Program-made: the position numbers and the translations under genes
Assembly (NCBI RefSeq): GCF_021234875.1
Contig: NZ_JAJQVM010000003.1
Coordinates: forward strand, 206,739-270,738
Length of the DNA: 64,000 bases
Direction of reading: 5' to 3'
DNA from: Marinibactrum halimedae
GTDB taxonomy: Bacteria; Pseudomonadota; Gammaproteobacteria; Pseudomonadales; Cellvibrionaceae
Notes under the pieces: model-generated
The model's database searches: none
Told to the model about the DNA's origin: nothing
Seen by the model: the letters and a program-made list of their open reading frames with translations, nothing else
In this document: positions 63,976-64,000 of the stretch, one piece after another
How positions within the stretch are numbered: the first letter of the stretch is position 1
Layout: each line of letters opens with the position of its first letter

Positions 63976-64000
63976 TTGAATGGACTCACTCTACTCCGAT
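63972..64000 (+). CDS. tnpB: IS66 tnpB, partial (start only)
   Basis: An ATG overlaps the tnpA stop as ATGA and the frame stays open to the window edge (MIEWTHSTP). Position and coupling fit the second gene of an IS66 element, but too little sequence is available to confirm identity. Confidence 0.55.

Overview
The window looks like chromosomal DNA of a free-living, probably marine or aquatic gammaproteobacterium of moderate G+C. The OxyR-AhpC-AhpF locus, TrmL, FldB/MioC, TopB, PurU and many c-di-GMP and chemotaxis genes fit that group. A lipoprotein with long poly-serine runs recalls cellulolytic Cellvibrionales-type bacteria, but that placement is inference.

Layout. 1-7.5 kb: the 5' part of a transporter-fused hybrid histidine kinase (runs off the left edge) with a small membrane partner, the flavodoxins mioC-fldB, trmL, and a 7TM diguanylate cyclase. 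7.7-11.3 kb: peroxide response (oxyR divergent from ahpC-ahpF). 11.5-18.4 kb: signalling (GGDEF-EAL protein, Cache-type chemoreceptor, FIST sensor plus histidine kinase pair). 18.7-21.9 kb: topB, a DUF1415 protein and a MazG-like pyrophosphohydrolase. 22-30 kb: mixed accessory and housekeeping genes (secreted vWA protein, FHA protein, FAD-dependent lipoprotein oxidoreductase, unknown protein, outer-membrane protein, glutaminyl cyclase). 30.4-32.1 kb: a controller-protein Type II restriction-modification system. Its endonuclease gene is frameshifted in a G6 run, and C-box operators lie upstream of both the C-R operon and the convergent methyltransferase. 32.3-38.3 kb: a surface polysaccharide operon with WbpB-WbpD-WbpE-WbpI homologues (UDP-diacetamido-mannuronic acid type sugar), an SDR epimerase and a glycosyltransferase.

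38.5-54.8 kb is the most interesting part: about 13 co-directional genes for what looks like an uncharacterised envelope machine. It has a TPR protein with a TonB-like C-terminus, several lipoproteins (one poly-Ser), TPR/PEGA and PEGA/SUMF1 membrane proteins, a TolQ/ExbB/MotA-like channel, an Hsp70-like protein with an FHA-like tail, two vWA proteins whose N-terminal membrane helix resembles the ExbD/TolR/MotB type, and an M48 lipoprotein metalloprotease. The parts suggest a proton-driven Tol/Ton-like motor coupled to periplasmic vWA adaptors. This is inference from architecture.

55.9-57.9 kb: an AEC permease and purU. 58.3-63.1 kb: an AT-rich accessory island with a 961-residue HEXXH protein, a polytopic membrane protein and a coiled-coil protein carrying four exact 66-bp repeats. 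The right edge enters an IS66-family element.

A theme not captured by gene annotation is the abundance of short direct tandem duplications (12-21 bp, two to six copies) in both intergenic and coding DNA across the window.
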